A stretch of DNA of 64,000 nt from Corynebacterium epidermidicanis. GTDB lineage: Bacteria; Actinomycetota; Actinomycetes; Mycobacteriales; Mycobacteriaceae. This document shows, one piece after another, positions 28,734 to 36,078 of the stretch. The position numbers and the translations under genes are program-made. The first letter of the stretch is position 1, and each line of letters opens with the position of its first letter. The DNA lies in contig NZ_CP011541.1 of NCBI RefSeq assembly GCF_001021025.1, forward strand, positions 2,480,001-2,544,000, given 5' to 3'. The notes below the pieces were generated by a model. It ran no database searches and was not told where the DNA came from. It worked only from the letters and a program-made list of their open reading frames with translations.

Positions 28734-29366
28734 CTACAGCAGCCCCTGCTCCCGGGCGGCGGCCACGGCTGAGGTCCTCGAACGCACACCGAGTTTGTCG
28801 TAGATGTGCACGAGGTGTGACTTCACGGTCGCCTCGGACAACAGCAGATCCTTGCCGATGTCGCGATTCGATTTTCCGGTGGCTACCTGCGTCAACACCT
28901 GGAGCTCTCGGGGAGTCAGCGCCGAGCGAGGACTGCGGGTGAGCAGTTTATTGGCCACTACCTCGCTCATCGCCGAGTTGCCTTCGGCCGCCGAACGAAC
29001 CGCCGCAACCAATTCCACCGGTGGCGCATCTTTGAGTAAGTAACCCACCGCCCCGGCTTCAATAGCTCCAAGAATGTCGGCGTCGGTATCGTAATTCGTC
29101 ACCATCAGCACCTGTGGCGGTTCCGCCATGGTTGCGCGAATCTCTGCGGTAGCGTCCGCACCCGTTGCCACGACGCGTCCCGCGTCTCCGGCGCCAAAGC
29201 GCAAGTCCATCAGGATGAGGTCGACTCCACCGGCTTGAGCTGCAGCAACCGCAGCTTCCGCGCTGCTTACTTCGCCCACTACTTTCAGATCCGGTTCGCC
29301 CTCAAGCACGGCACGCAGGCCGAGTCGGACGATCTCGTGGTCGTCGGCAAGCAAAATGCGAATCAC
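28734..29366 (-). CDS. NarL/LuxR-family response regulator
   Basis: 210 residues. Receiver domain (1-120) with acidic pocket D8/D9 and phospho-acceptor D54 (ILMDLRF), a threonine in MVTNYDT and lysine in YLLKDAPP. A LuxR helix-turn-helix (about 147-205) contains LTPRELQVLTQVATGKSNRDIGKDLLLSEATVKSHL. Start is GTG 29366 with a perfect AAGGAGG six bases upstream. Eleven bases separate it from the sensor kinase gene, so the pair is one operon. Targets and signal unknown. Confidence 0.93.
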   Translation of the reverse strand: MIRILLADDHEIVRLGLRAVLEGEPDLKVVGEVSSAEAAVAAAQAGGVDLILMDLRFGAGDAGRVVATGADATAEIRATMAEPPQVLMVTNYDTDADILGAIEAGAVGYLLKDAPPVELVAAVRSAAEGNSAMSEVVANKLLTRSPRSALTPRELQVLTQVATGKSNRDIGKDLLLSEATVKSHLVHIYDKLGVRSRTSAVAAAREQGLL

Positions 29367-29377
29367 TGGAAGCCTCC

Positions 29378-30550
29378 TTATCGATTGCAGTCTAGCAACG
29401 GGATCGCCACACTCACTGCGGCCCCCTCGCCCGGCGCGGACTCCACCGTGAACACTCCGCCTACCTCAGCGACCCGGGAACGCATGGCTTCAAGGCCAAT
29501 GTGCCCCAACCCGGCCGCGTGCTTATCGACGCCCGCCGGATCAAAACCCACCCCATCATCAACCACATCAAGGCGAACCTCCTCGGGCGCAAACGTCAGC
29601 GTGATCTGCGCGCGACCAGCCTGCGCATGCTTGACCACGTTGCCCATCGCCCCCTGCGCGATCCGCAAGAGCGTGGCCTCTACCCGCATCGGTAACGCCC
29701 GCGACTCACCCTCAACCACGACCTTTGCGGCCACATTCTGAGCAGATGCCGCCACGCGTTGCAAAGCCGCCTCCAGGGAATTCCCCGCCAATCCCGCGGG
29801 CTGCAGGGCAGCGATCATCGCGCGGGCTTCGGAGAGGTTCTCCGCGGCGGTTGCCCGGGCCTGTTGAATCCGCAAGATTGCTTGGTCCGGGTGTGCGCTC
29901 GCGACATCCTTTTCCGCGACATGCAGGAGCATCTGAATACTCGAAAGGCCCTGAGCCAACGTGTCGTGAATCTCGTGGGCAATGCGCTGGCGTTCGGCGA
30001 CCATGCCTGCTTCCCGCTCCGTAGCGATCAACTGATGACGCGTGCTCAGCAGCTCCTGCAACAGATTCTCGCGCTCGACGTGGGCGAGCCAGAGGCGTCG
30101 AAAAGCAAAGAAAATAGCGATGGTGACCAGGGCAGCCAACGCCGGCCCCAACACGCCCCCGGGAGTGAAAGCGGGGTACTGGTTCATAATGGCCACAACA
30201 GTCGCACCCAACACCGCCGTTACCCCACGAAAATCCGGCATCACCGTGAGGAACAAGAAATACAACGGAAAAACCAGGTACACGGCCAGCGGCTGCATCG
30301 GCAAGAGCACCACCCACAGCCCAACAAGGGCGAGCAGCCAGATCAGCGTTCGCCACTGGGCGCGCAGCTCCAGCACCAAGGCACCCCAATAATAGACGCC
30401 AGAAAATGCCAACAGAGTGGTGAGGGTGGCTAACGTGTCGTCTTTAGACGTAAGCGCTGAGAACCCCACCATCAGCACCAACGCGCCGATCAACACGTCG
30501 TTGCTTCGCTGGATCGTCTCGCTGCCAGGCACGCCGACGCCCTCGTTCAT
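29378..30550 (-). CDS. Two-component sensor histidine kinase (HisKA_3 type)
   Basis: 390 residues. Five to six N-terminal membrane segments (residues about 20-155) without an obvious extracellular sensor domain, then the HisKA_3 dimerisation helix with the phospho-histidine in ERQRIAHEIHDTLAQGLSSIQML, and an HATPase domain with GAMGNVVKHA, DVVDDGVGFDP and GLGHIGLEAMRSRV. The membrane part probably senses an intramembrane or envelope signal. Cotranscribed with the response regulator; divergent from the DUF2020 lipoprotein gene across about 35 bases. Confidence 0.93.
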   Translation of the reverse strand: MNEGVGVPGSETIQRSNDVLIGALVLMVGFSALTSKDDTLATLTTLLAFSGVYYWGALVLELRAQWRTLIWLLALVGLWVVLLPMQPLAVYLVFPLYFLFLTVMPDFRGVTAVLGATVVAIMNQYPAFTPGGVLGPALAALVTIAIFFAFRRLWLAHVERENLLQELLSTRHQLIATEREAGMVAERQRIAHEIHDTLAQGLSSIQMLLHVAEKDVASAHPDQAILRIQQARATAAENLSEARAMIAALQPAGLAGNSLEAALQRVAASAQNVAAKVVVEGESRALPMRVEATLLRIAQGAMGNVVKHAQAGRAQITLTFAPEEVRLDVVDDGVGFDPAGVDKHAAGLGHIGLEAMRSRVAEVGGVFTVESAPGEGAAVSVAIPLLDCNR

Positions 30551-30585
30551 CTCACTCCCACTCCCAATTGCCTAGGGTTATAGCT

Positions 30586-31164
30586 ATGAAGCGTACCTTC
30601 CCCGCCGCACTCGCCACCCTCGGGCTAGCCAGCACCGCACTCCTTGGCGGCTGCTCTTACCTACCCGGCGGCTCCAGCATGGAAACCACCACGACTGCGA
30701 CCTCCGCAGCCCCACTGCATTCATCAGCCGACAGCGCATTGCCAATCGACGCCCTGCCGGCCCCCGTCAGCCGCGACGACAACACCGCCTGCCCCTACCT
30801 CGACCGCCAATTCGTAGCCGACACCAACGGCCAACGCGTCCTCGCCCAAGGCATCGACCCAGCCTTCGCGACCCCCGCCTGCACCTTCTACTCCTATGCC
30901 GACGAACCCCAGCTCACCGTCATCGTCCGCGACATGGCCACCCGCGAAGACGCCATCAAAGTAGTCGACTGGGCAGCACCGATCGACACCACCGAACCCG
31001 CCGAAGAACCCGCAGGCTGGGACGGCGGCCGACGCGGCTCGCCCGGACGCGCCATCTACGCCGTACACAAAGACACCCACGCTGTGGTGGTGTTTTCCAA
31101 CCAAGACCAGTCGTTAAAGGCGGAGCTCATCGCGAAGGAAGCGATCAAGAACCTCGGTTTGTAG
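30586..31164 (+). CDS. DUF2020 domain lipoprotein
   Basis: 192 residues from ATG 30586. Lipoprotein signal: MKRTFPAALATLGLASTALLGGCS, with the lipobox LGGC placing the lipidated cysteine near residue 23. A Thr/Ser-rich linker is followed by the DUF2020 domain (CPYLDRQFVADTNGQRVLAQGIDPAFATPACTFYSY...), a corynebacterial/mycobacterial envelope domain. A TAGGGT hexamer lies eight bases before the ATG, which suggests a leaderless transcript. Function unknown; a surface protein attached to the membrane outer leaflet is expected. Confidence 0.85.
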   Translation: MKRTFPAALATLGLASTALLGGCSYLPGGSSMETTTTATSAAPLHSSADSALPIDALPAPVSRDDNTACPYLDRQFVADTNGQRVLAQGIDPAFATPACTFYSYADEPQLTVIVRDMATREDAIKVVDWAAPIDTTEPAEEPAGWDGGRRGSPGRAIYAVHKDTHAVVVFSNQDQSLKAELIAKEAIKNLGL

Positions 31165-31190
31165 CCGGTTTTTGGCGCGATGTTTGACGC

Positions 31191-31248
31191 GTTGTTGGGC
31201 TCGTTGTTGGCTCGTTGTTGGGCTCGTTGTTGGGCTCGTTGTTGGCTT
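31191..31248. repeat. Tandem repeat of an 11-12 bp unit (GTTGTTGGGCTC)
   Basis: Five head-to-tail copies at 31191, 31203, 31214, 31226 and 31238; copies 2 and 5 lack one G. The array is flanked by a 12-bp direct repeat GCCGGTTTTTGG at 31164-31175 and 31261-31272, which suggests duplication by slippage. No protein frame uses it convincingly. Confidence 0.85.
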
Positions 31249-31298
31249 GCTCTTGGGCGGGCCGGTTTTTGGGCGTCGCATTCTGGGCTGCACACACG

Positions 31299-31399
31299 CT
31301 ACCGCGTCCCTTCGGCGTAGTCGGACTACCTAGAACGAATTTTATTCATGGGTTTTGAGCCCTTCGGGGTAGTCTGACTACACCGAAGGGACGCGGTAG
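31299..31399. repeat. Large nested inverted repeat (32-bp arms)
   Basis: Arms 31299-31330 and 31368-31399 are reverse complements with only two mismatches, around a 37-base spacer. The right arm together with the bases just before it (from 31360) also forms its own hairpin based on CCCTTCGG...CCGAAGGG, so two alternative structures compete. No gene lies inside. Between the DUF2020 gene and the small membrane protein gene, which converge on it. May be a bidirectional terminator or a MITE-like remnant. Confidence 0.8.
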
Positions 31400-31463
31400 C
31401 AGTTCTGAAGCAAAATCGACGGCGCCAAACGGCACCACCGACCGACAACAAAACCGGCAAGCC

Positions 31464-31616
31464 CTAAACAGCAACCTCGTTGTAAGGCATCAGTAGGGAA
31501 ATCTGCGGGAAAATTACTTCCATGAGCAGGAAGAACACGCCGACCAGGAGTGCGAGCACGATGATGAGTCGCACGATGAAGGGGCCGGGGAGGTGACGCC
31601 AAATCCATCCGTACAT
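31464..31616 (-). CDS. Small single-span membrane protein linked to the sortase
   Basis: 50 residues: MYGWIWRHLPGPFIVRLI opens the protein, followed by a strongly hydrophobic helix (about 14-37) and a short tail ending MPYNEVAV. The start ATG lies three bases after the stop of the class E sortase gene, so it is almost certainly cotranscribed and may assist or anchor the sortase. A similarly placed open frame on the same strand (31378-31608) is out of frame and lacks such properties. Function unknown. Confidence 0.75.
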   Translation of the reverse strand: MYGWIWRHLPGPFIVRLIIVLALLVGVFFLLMEVIFPQISLLMPYNEVAV

Positions 31617-31619
31617 TGT

Positions 31620-32447
31620 TTAGCCTTCCTGGAATTCGATAGGTCGATCGCTGCCGGTTTTAGTTTCGCTGCGGACCTTCATAGCGTGGACGATCATTCG
31701 TTCCGCGTTCGAGAACTGGGGGTGGCAGGTGGTCATGGTCATGAGTGCCTGCATGTCAGGGGTGATCTCAGTGGTCTCGTAGCCTGGGACCGGGTTGACC
31801 ACCGCGTAGTCAGACGGCAGGGTGATGTGTCGGCCCTGAACTTCTGCGTAGCGGCCCGTCGTCATGGCTTCGACCTGGGTTGGGTTAAAGCAGTTGGCGG
31901 CTTCGGCACGGCGCGTCTCGCCTTGGGCGTCGATAGGCATGATGCGGTAGATGTCCCAGCTGGATTGTGTCTCGACGATCACCGCGTCGCACGCCTTCAG
32001 GTTGCCGAGGTCATTGAACGGCGCGCCCTTGCCGACGCGGTGGCCGGCGACGGCGAAGTTGCCGTTCTTGCCTGGCATTTGCGAGTCGACATAGCGGCCT
32101 GGCCCCTTGAGGAGGTCATCGTCGGTGGTGCCTTCCACGATCGCGAATGCGAAGTCGCTGCCGAAGGCGGGGATGTACATGCGGGCGAAGGCTTCGCCAA
32201 GCTGAGGTGTCAACTTCTTGCGCGGGTTAACGTATTCGTGGCCCCAGTTGGCTTCCATCTGCTGCGAAACCACATGCTGTTTCTTCCCTGCTTCCACGTT
32301 CGTCCAATACGCCTCGTAAAAAGCAAAGGAAAAGAGCAGCACCGAAATGGTGATGAGAAGCTCACCGAGAATCTGGGTGGCTGTTACCTTGTGAACTTTC
32401 TCGGGTTTTCGGTGCCGGGAGCGCCGGGCCGGTTGTTGCGCGGTCAT
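31620..32447 (-). CDS. Class E sortase
   Basis: 275 residues from ATG 32447; the frame continues upstream to 32531 but a TAGGAT hexamer eight bases ahead of this ATG suggests a leaderless start here. N-terminal basic region, then one membrane anchor (about 28-48), then the sortase barrel. Catalytic residues: histidine in AVAGHRVGKGAPF, cysteine in TMTTCHPQFSNAERMI, and arginine in the same block. The TMTTC motif replaces the more common TLTTC. Sortase E anchors proteins bearing LAXTG-like signals to peptidoglycan; no such substrate is complete in the window. Confidence 0.9.
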   Translation of the reverse strand: MTAQQPARRSRHRKPEKVHKVTATQILGELLITISVLLFSFAFYEAYWTNVEAGKKQHVVSQQMEANWGHEYVNPRKKLTPQLGEAFARMYIPAFGSDFAFAIVEGTTDDDLLKGPGRYVDSQMPGKNGNFAVAGHRVGKGAPFNDLGNLKACDAVIVETQSSWDIYRIMPIDAQGETRRAEAANCFNPTQVEAMTTGRYAEVQGRHITLPSDYAVVNPVPGYETTEITPDMQALMTMTTCHPQFSNAERMIVHAMKVRSETKTGSDRPIEFQEG

Positions 32448-32536
32448 GTACGCATATCCTAGTGCTATTTTGTGACCAACTGGCAATGGTAGCGTAGCTA
32501 AGGTCCGCGCAGTCCCACGCAAAGCGAGCATTTCCC

Positions 32537-33679
32537 TTGATCGAATTCATGATTTATCCCGTCTCGGCGGTGCTGAAATTTTGGCACTGGTTCTTGCATT
32601 CTGGGCTGGGCTTATCGACGCCAACCTCGTGGCTGCTCTCGATTTTTGGACTGATCATTACGGTGCGCTCCATTGTGGCCCCGACCTCGTGGCTCATGAT
32701 GAAGTCTGGCAGGATTTCACAACTACTTCGGCCCCGAATGAAAGAAATCGAGCTGGAATACCAGCAACGCACGGACGGCGAGGCCTCTAAGTGGAAACGC
32801 GAGGAAACTAAGCGCGTTCAAAAAGAGGCTGGCTACAACATGTGGGCGGGCTGCGTACCGATGCTTATCCAGTTTCCGGTGTTCATTGGCCTTTACCAGG
32901 TGTTATTGCGGATGGCTCGCCCAGCAGAGGGCTTCCACGCTGTGCACAAGCCGATCGGTTTCCTCACCTCTGCAGACATTGAAGACTTCATCTCGGTACG
33001 CGTGGCGAATGTCCCTCTTCCGGCCTACTACTCCATGTCGGAGCAAGCCATGGCTGATCTTGGCACGAACCGCGCCGACGTTGCTGGCCTGGTCATTCCG
33101 TTGCTGTCGGCCGCCTGTCTGTTTACCACAATCAACATGATTTATTCGTCCTACCGCGGATACAAGACGCTCGACTGGTCGTCGAAGTTTGCAGTGGGCG
33201 TTACCCGCGCACTGCTGTCTTTCATTCCGCTTGTGCCGATCATGCTGCTGTCCTCCGCGCTTACCGCTCCAGTTCCCGCGGCGATCATCATCTACTGGTT
33301 TGGCGGCAACTTGTGGACGATGTCGCAATACATTGTGCTGACCTACTTGCTGCATCGAAACCACCCACTTACCCCGGAGTTCGAGGCTTTCCGGGAAGAG
33401 ACGAAGCGCGAATTCAAGGAGAAGGCGCGCACCAAGCGGGCCCACAAGCGTTTTGTCCGAAAGAAGCGACTTTTGACAGTGCTACAGCCCCATCGCGCAA
33501 GCACCCACCGCCAAGAACTGCAGGAACACCGTGCAGAGCGTCAGGCCGCTCTAGAGGCTCAACTTGCTCTGCAAGCCGAAGCGAAGGCTCGGGCAAAGGC
33601 TCGAAACGCAGCGGAACGAGAAGCTCGGCGGCAGCGGATGGCGGAAAAGCAGTCGAAGAAGAAAAATCAGATGGAGTAA
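32537..33679 (+). CDS. yidC: YidC/Oxa1 family membrane protein insertase
   Basis: 380 residues from TTG 32537; ATG 32549 in the same frame gives the common MIYPVSAVLKFWHWFLH start. The Oxa1 core has the expected five membrane helices, including MWAGCVPMLIQFPVFIGLYQVLLRM and the late AIIIYWFGGNLWTMSQYIVLTYLL. The tail from about residue 285 is long, basic and Ala/Arg/Gln-rich, typical of actinobacterial YidC and suited to ribosome binding. Inserts and folds membrane proteins with or without SecYEG. This is probably a second YidC copy because rpmH/rnpA neighbours are absent (inference). Confidence 0.92.
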   Translation: MIEFMIYPVSAVLKFWHWFLHSGLGLSTPTSWLLSIFGLIITVRSIVAPTSWLMMKSGRISQLLRPRMKEIELEYQQRTDGEASKWKREETKRVQKEAGYNMWAGCVPMLIQFPVFIGLYQVLLRMARPAEGFHAVHKPIGFLTSADIEDFISVRVANVPLPAYYSMSEQAMADLGTNRADVAGLVIPLLSAACLFTTINMIYSSYRGYKTLDWSSKFAVGVTRALLSFIPLVPIMLLSSALTAPVPAAIIIYWFGGNLWTMSQYIVLTYLLHRNHPLTPEFEAFREETKREFKEKARTKRAHKRFVRKKRLLTVLQPHRASTHRQELQEHRAERQAALEAQLALQAEAKARAKARNAAEREARRQRMAEKQSKKKNQME

Positions 33680-34296
33680 TCCGCGGGTGGGGCTGAAATG
33701 AGCTGGTCAGCGAGCTCACGGGCGGTCTTCAGTGGCTCGAGGTTTTGAGCCATCGTGGCGCCGGCGAGACCCCCCTCCAAAAAGACGAGCACCTGACGAG
33801 CCACGCTTGCGCTTGGATAGCCGTTGAGTTCGGTCAATAGCTGGGTAATGGTTTCTTCGCACCAACGGCGATGGGCCTGAGCCGTAGCGACGATTTTGTG
33901 TTCCAAATCCGTCTCCGGACGTGGATATTCGGTGGCGGCATTGAGAAAATGTGAGCCACGGAAGTTCTTTGCTGGTTCTTCCTCAATGCATTGGTCAAAG
34001 AAGGCCAGCACTTTCTGATCGGGGGTTTTAAGCTCCGCTGCGCGGGCGCTCCAGGCGGCCCGCCACTGGGCATCAAGCTGCTCGACATATGCCACTACCA
34101 GGGCATCTTTTGATCCGAACAGTGAGTACAGGGAAGCCTTCGCCACGTCGGCCTCCCGCAGGATGCGGTCGATGCCGATCACCCGGATGCCTTCGGTGGT
34201 GAACAAGTGGGTGGCGCTGGCGAGCAAACGCTCCCGCGGACTCGGGCGCCCTTTTCGACGTCCGCTGGCGCGAGCAGGCTTCGCAGCACTTTCCAT
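33667..34296 (-). CDS. TetR-family transcriptional regulator
   Basis: 209 residues from ATG 34296 (AAGGGAAG upstream); the frame reaches back to 34332. N-terminal HTH: RERLLASATHLFTTEGIRVIGIDRILREADVAKASLYSLFGSKDALVVAY. The C-terminal ligand domain carries FFDQCIEEE...GSHFLNAATEYP, characteristic of the TetR_C_33-like subgroup. The 3' end overlaps the 3' end of yidC by 13 bases in convergent orientation. Target unknown; the neighbouring yidC or stress genes are candidates. Confidence 0.9.
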   Translation of the reverse strand: MESAAKPARASGRRKGRPSPRERLLASATHLFTTEGIRVIGIDRILREADVAKASLYSLFGSKDALVVAYVEQLDAQWRAAWSARAAELKTPDQKVLAFFDQCIEEEPAKNFRGSHFLNAATEYPRPETDLEHKIVATAQAHRRWCEETITQLLTELNGYPSASVARQVLVFLEGGLAGATMAQNLEPLKTARELADQLISAPPADYSI

Positions 34297-34383
34297 GTCG
34301 CTTCCCTTCTGTGAACAAGTTTTGGTGCTCATTCTAGATTACCTAAACAGACTAGTGCGTCTTTGTTGTTGGCCACGCTAAAA

Positions 34384-34418
34384 CCCGCTGCCATCTGAAA
34401 GATTCAGATAACAGCGGG
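34384..34418 (-). terminator. Rho-independent terminator after the GlsB-like gene
   Basis: CCCGCTG at 34384-34390 pairs with CAGCGGG at 34412-34418, and an inner ATCTGAA/TTCAGAT pair extends the stem. On the minus strand the stem is followed by TTTTAGC, consistent with termination of the small stress-protein gene at 34438-34698. Confidence 0.85.
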
Positions 34419-34437
34419 CTTAGTTAACGCGCGAAGC

Positions 34438-34698
34438 TTAACGCTTTCGAGTGACCATCTGGACGAGCCACAGCAGGATAACTGCGCCGATCAGACAGGT
34501 CACAAAACTCATGATGACACCCATGTTGCTGGTATTCACTCCGAACAGACCAAGCAAGAAGCCACCGAGCACGCCGCCGATAATACCGACCACAATATTC
34601 AGAAAAACACCTTGCTGAGCATCAGTGCCGCGAATCTTGGAGGCAATCCAACCTGCAAGGCCACCAATAATGATCCAGCCGATCCATCCCCATGCCAT
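34438..34698 (-). CDS. GlsB/YeaQ/YmgE family stress-response membrane protein
   Basis: 86 residues, typical of transglycosylase-associated family proteins. Three hydrophobic, Gly-rich helices: WIGWIIIGGLAGWIASKIRG, FLNIVVGIIGGVLGGFLLGLFG and MSFVTCLIGAVILLWLVQMV. Such proteins are induced by envelope or acid stress; biochemical activity unknown. Stands alone with its own terminator; 34699-34855 upstream holds only a promoter region. Confidence 0.9.
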   Translation of the reverse strand: MAWGWIGWIIIGGLAGWIASKIRGTDAQQGVFLNIVVGIIGGVLGGFLLGLFGVNTSNMGVIMSFVTCLIGAVILLWLVQMVTRKR

Positions 34699-34855
34699 AA
34701 CAATTACCTACTTTCTATTCATTCGTTTTTACTTACCCTCCCCACGGTAGACGTTGTGCAGCCCATTAACCCAGCCGAATCGATAGGTTTTACCGTTCTG
34801 TAGTTAAGCGGTTATCAAAGCGTGACCTTACGATTGTTTTTCTTGGGAAAACAAA

Positions 34856-34891
34856 AAGTGGCCCGTCCTGAAATTCGGGAGCGGACCACTT
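34856..34891 (-). terminator. Rho-independent terminator of the universal stress protein gene
   Basis: AAGTGG...CCACTT outer arms with internal CCG/CGG pairs form a stem-loop ending 14 bases after the stop codon. The minus strand continues CCACTTTTTGTTTTCC, an adequate T tract. Confidence 0.8.
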
Positions 34892-34905
34892 ATGGAAGAA
34901 ACTAT

Positions 34906-35805
34906 TTAGTCGTTATCCGCGGTTGGACGAACAACCATCATCGGGCAAGGAGCCGACTGCAGCAGTGCTCGAGAGGTAGAACCGAGCAACATACCCTTGA
35001 ATCCGCCGCGCCCGTGGGAACCCACGACCAACAGCTGGGCATTCTCGGAGGCGTCGACAAGCGCGCGAACCGGTCGGTCGCGGGTGACAATCTTCTTGAC
35101 CACCACGTCCGGATGGGTCTCCTGGAAACCGGCGAGACGCTCAGAAAGCAGGGCGTTTTGCTCTTCCTCAACCACTTGCCATTGCTGCTGCGCAGCCGCG
35201 AGGCCAGCTAGCGATGCCTGGACCTGCATGTCCATCCAGGTATGTACGGCGTGCAGCTCGACATCGCGGGCAGCAGCTTCATCAAATGCAAATTCGGTTG
35301 CCTTTGCAGACACGGAGGAGCCATCCACACCCACCACAACTGGGCCATTTTCCACACCTTCGAAGTTGCAGTCCTCACGAACGACCACGACGGGACATTC
35401 AGCGTGTGATACCACAGCTGCAGAAACCGAACCCATCACCATGCCAGACAAACCGCCGAGGCCGCGCGAGCCCATCACGATCATGGTGGAAGTCTTGGAC
35501 ATCTCCAGCAGCATGTCGATTGGGCTGCCTTCTGCGATCGTGTGGCCGATCTTGATGTCTGGAGCGATCGCATAGGCGATCTCGCGAGCCTCATCGATCT
35601 TCTCCATCGTCTCCGCCTGGAGCTCATCGTAGATCTCCTGCGGCGGCACCATGCCCTCGGCGTACAAGAACTGAGGCATGGCATAAGACGATGCCAACCG
35701 CAGCGGGATCCCTCGCTTCATCGCTGTCCGCGCTGCCCATCGCACCGCAACTTTGGAAGCCTCAGAACCATCAACAGCCACAACGACGATGTTTTCCCTG
35801 GACAT
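34906..35805 (-). CDS. Universal stress protein, tandem UspA domains
   Basis: 299 residues from ATG 35805 (frame open to 35844). Two UspA domains: 1-145 starts NIVVVAVDGSEASKVAVRWAART and ends with the ATP-loop IVMGSRGLGGLSGMVMGSVSAAVVSHAECPVVVV (G-2x-G-9x-G-S/T); 155-299 starts GPVVVGVDGSSVSAKATEFA and ends with VVGSHGRGGFKGMLLGSTSRALLQSAPCPMMVV. Both ATP-binding loops are intact. Cytoplasmic stress protein; binds ATP by family analogy. Followed by a clear terminator. Confidence 0.93.
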   Translation of the reverse strand: MSRENIVVVAVDGSEASKVAVRWAARTAMKRGIPLRLASSYAMPQFLYAEGMVPPQEIYDELQAETMEKIDEAREIAYAIAPDIKIGHTIAEGSPIDMLLEMSKTSTMIVMGSRGLGGLSGMVMGSVSAAVVSHAECPVVVVREDCNFEGVENGPVVVGVDGSSVSAKATEFAFDEAAARDVELHAVHTWMDMQVQASLAGLAAAQQQWQVVEEEQNALLSERLAGFQETHPDVVVKKIVTRDRPVRALVDASENAQLLVVGSHGRGGFKGMLLGSTSRALLQSAPCPMMVVRPTADND

Positions 35806-35937
35806 TTTGTTGGCCAACCTTTCAGAAACAGCGGACCCCGCCAACGCCTAGCCGCTAGCGAAGTGATTTCACTTACTATCCTACGCCGGCAATACGTTAA
35901 AGGGCAGTGGTACTAACCACTGCCCGTCATTGTGCGC

Positions 35938-36078
35938 TTATACCTGTGGTAGAGCTGCTGCTGGCGCGTTGGAAGGGTACAAAATCGCATAAATTACCTG
36001 CATGACATTTGCCAAGATTTGACCAATGCCAGTGGAGGAAAACTCAACGAGTGGAGCCATGAGAGAATTAATATCCAT
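35938..36078 (-). CDS. 46-residue amphipathic peptide, possible PorA/PorH-class envelope peptide
   Basis: Small frame starting MDINSLMAPLVEFSSTG and ending in an Ala/Pro tail NAPAAALPQV. No signal peptide and no recognised domain, but a single amphipathic helix with Ser/Thr, a start MD-x-x-L, and length near 45-60 residues, as in corynebacterial PorA/PorH porin peptides. A TATCCT hexamer lies seven bases ahead of the ATG and no ribosome site is seen, so it may be leaderless. It begins back-to-back with the pseudouridine synthase frame. A longer frame reaching back to 36384 is not favoured. Function is inference only. Confidence 0.5.
   Translation of the reverse strand: MDINSLMAPLVEFSSTGIGQILANVMQVIYAILYPSNAPAAALPQV

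Noticed and set aside
31191..31248. Possible CRISPR-like array
   Set aside because: Units of 11-12 bp are directly adjacent with no spacers and no cas genes nearby.
31378..31608. 76-codon minus-strand frame overlapping the inverted repeat
   Set aside because: Runs through the repeat and is out of frame with the better-supported small membrane protein directly behind the sortase.
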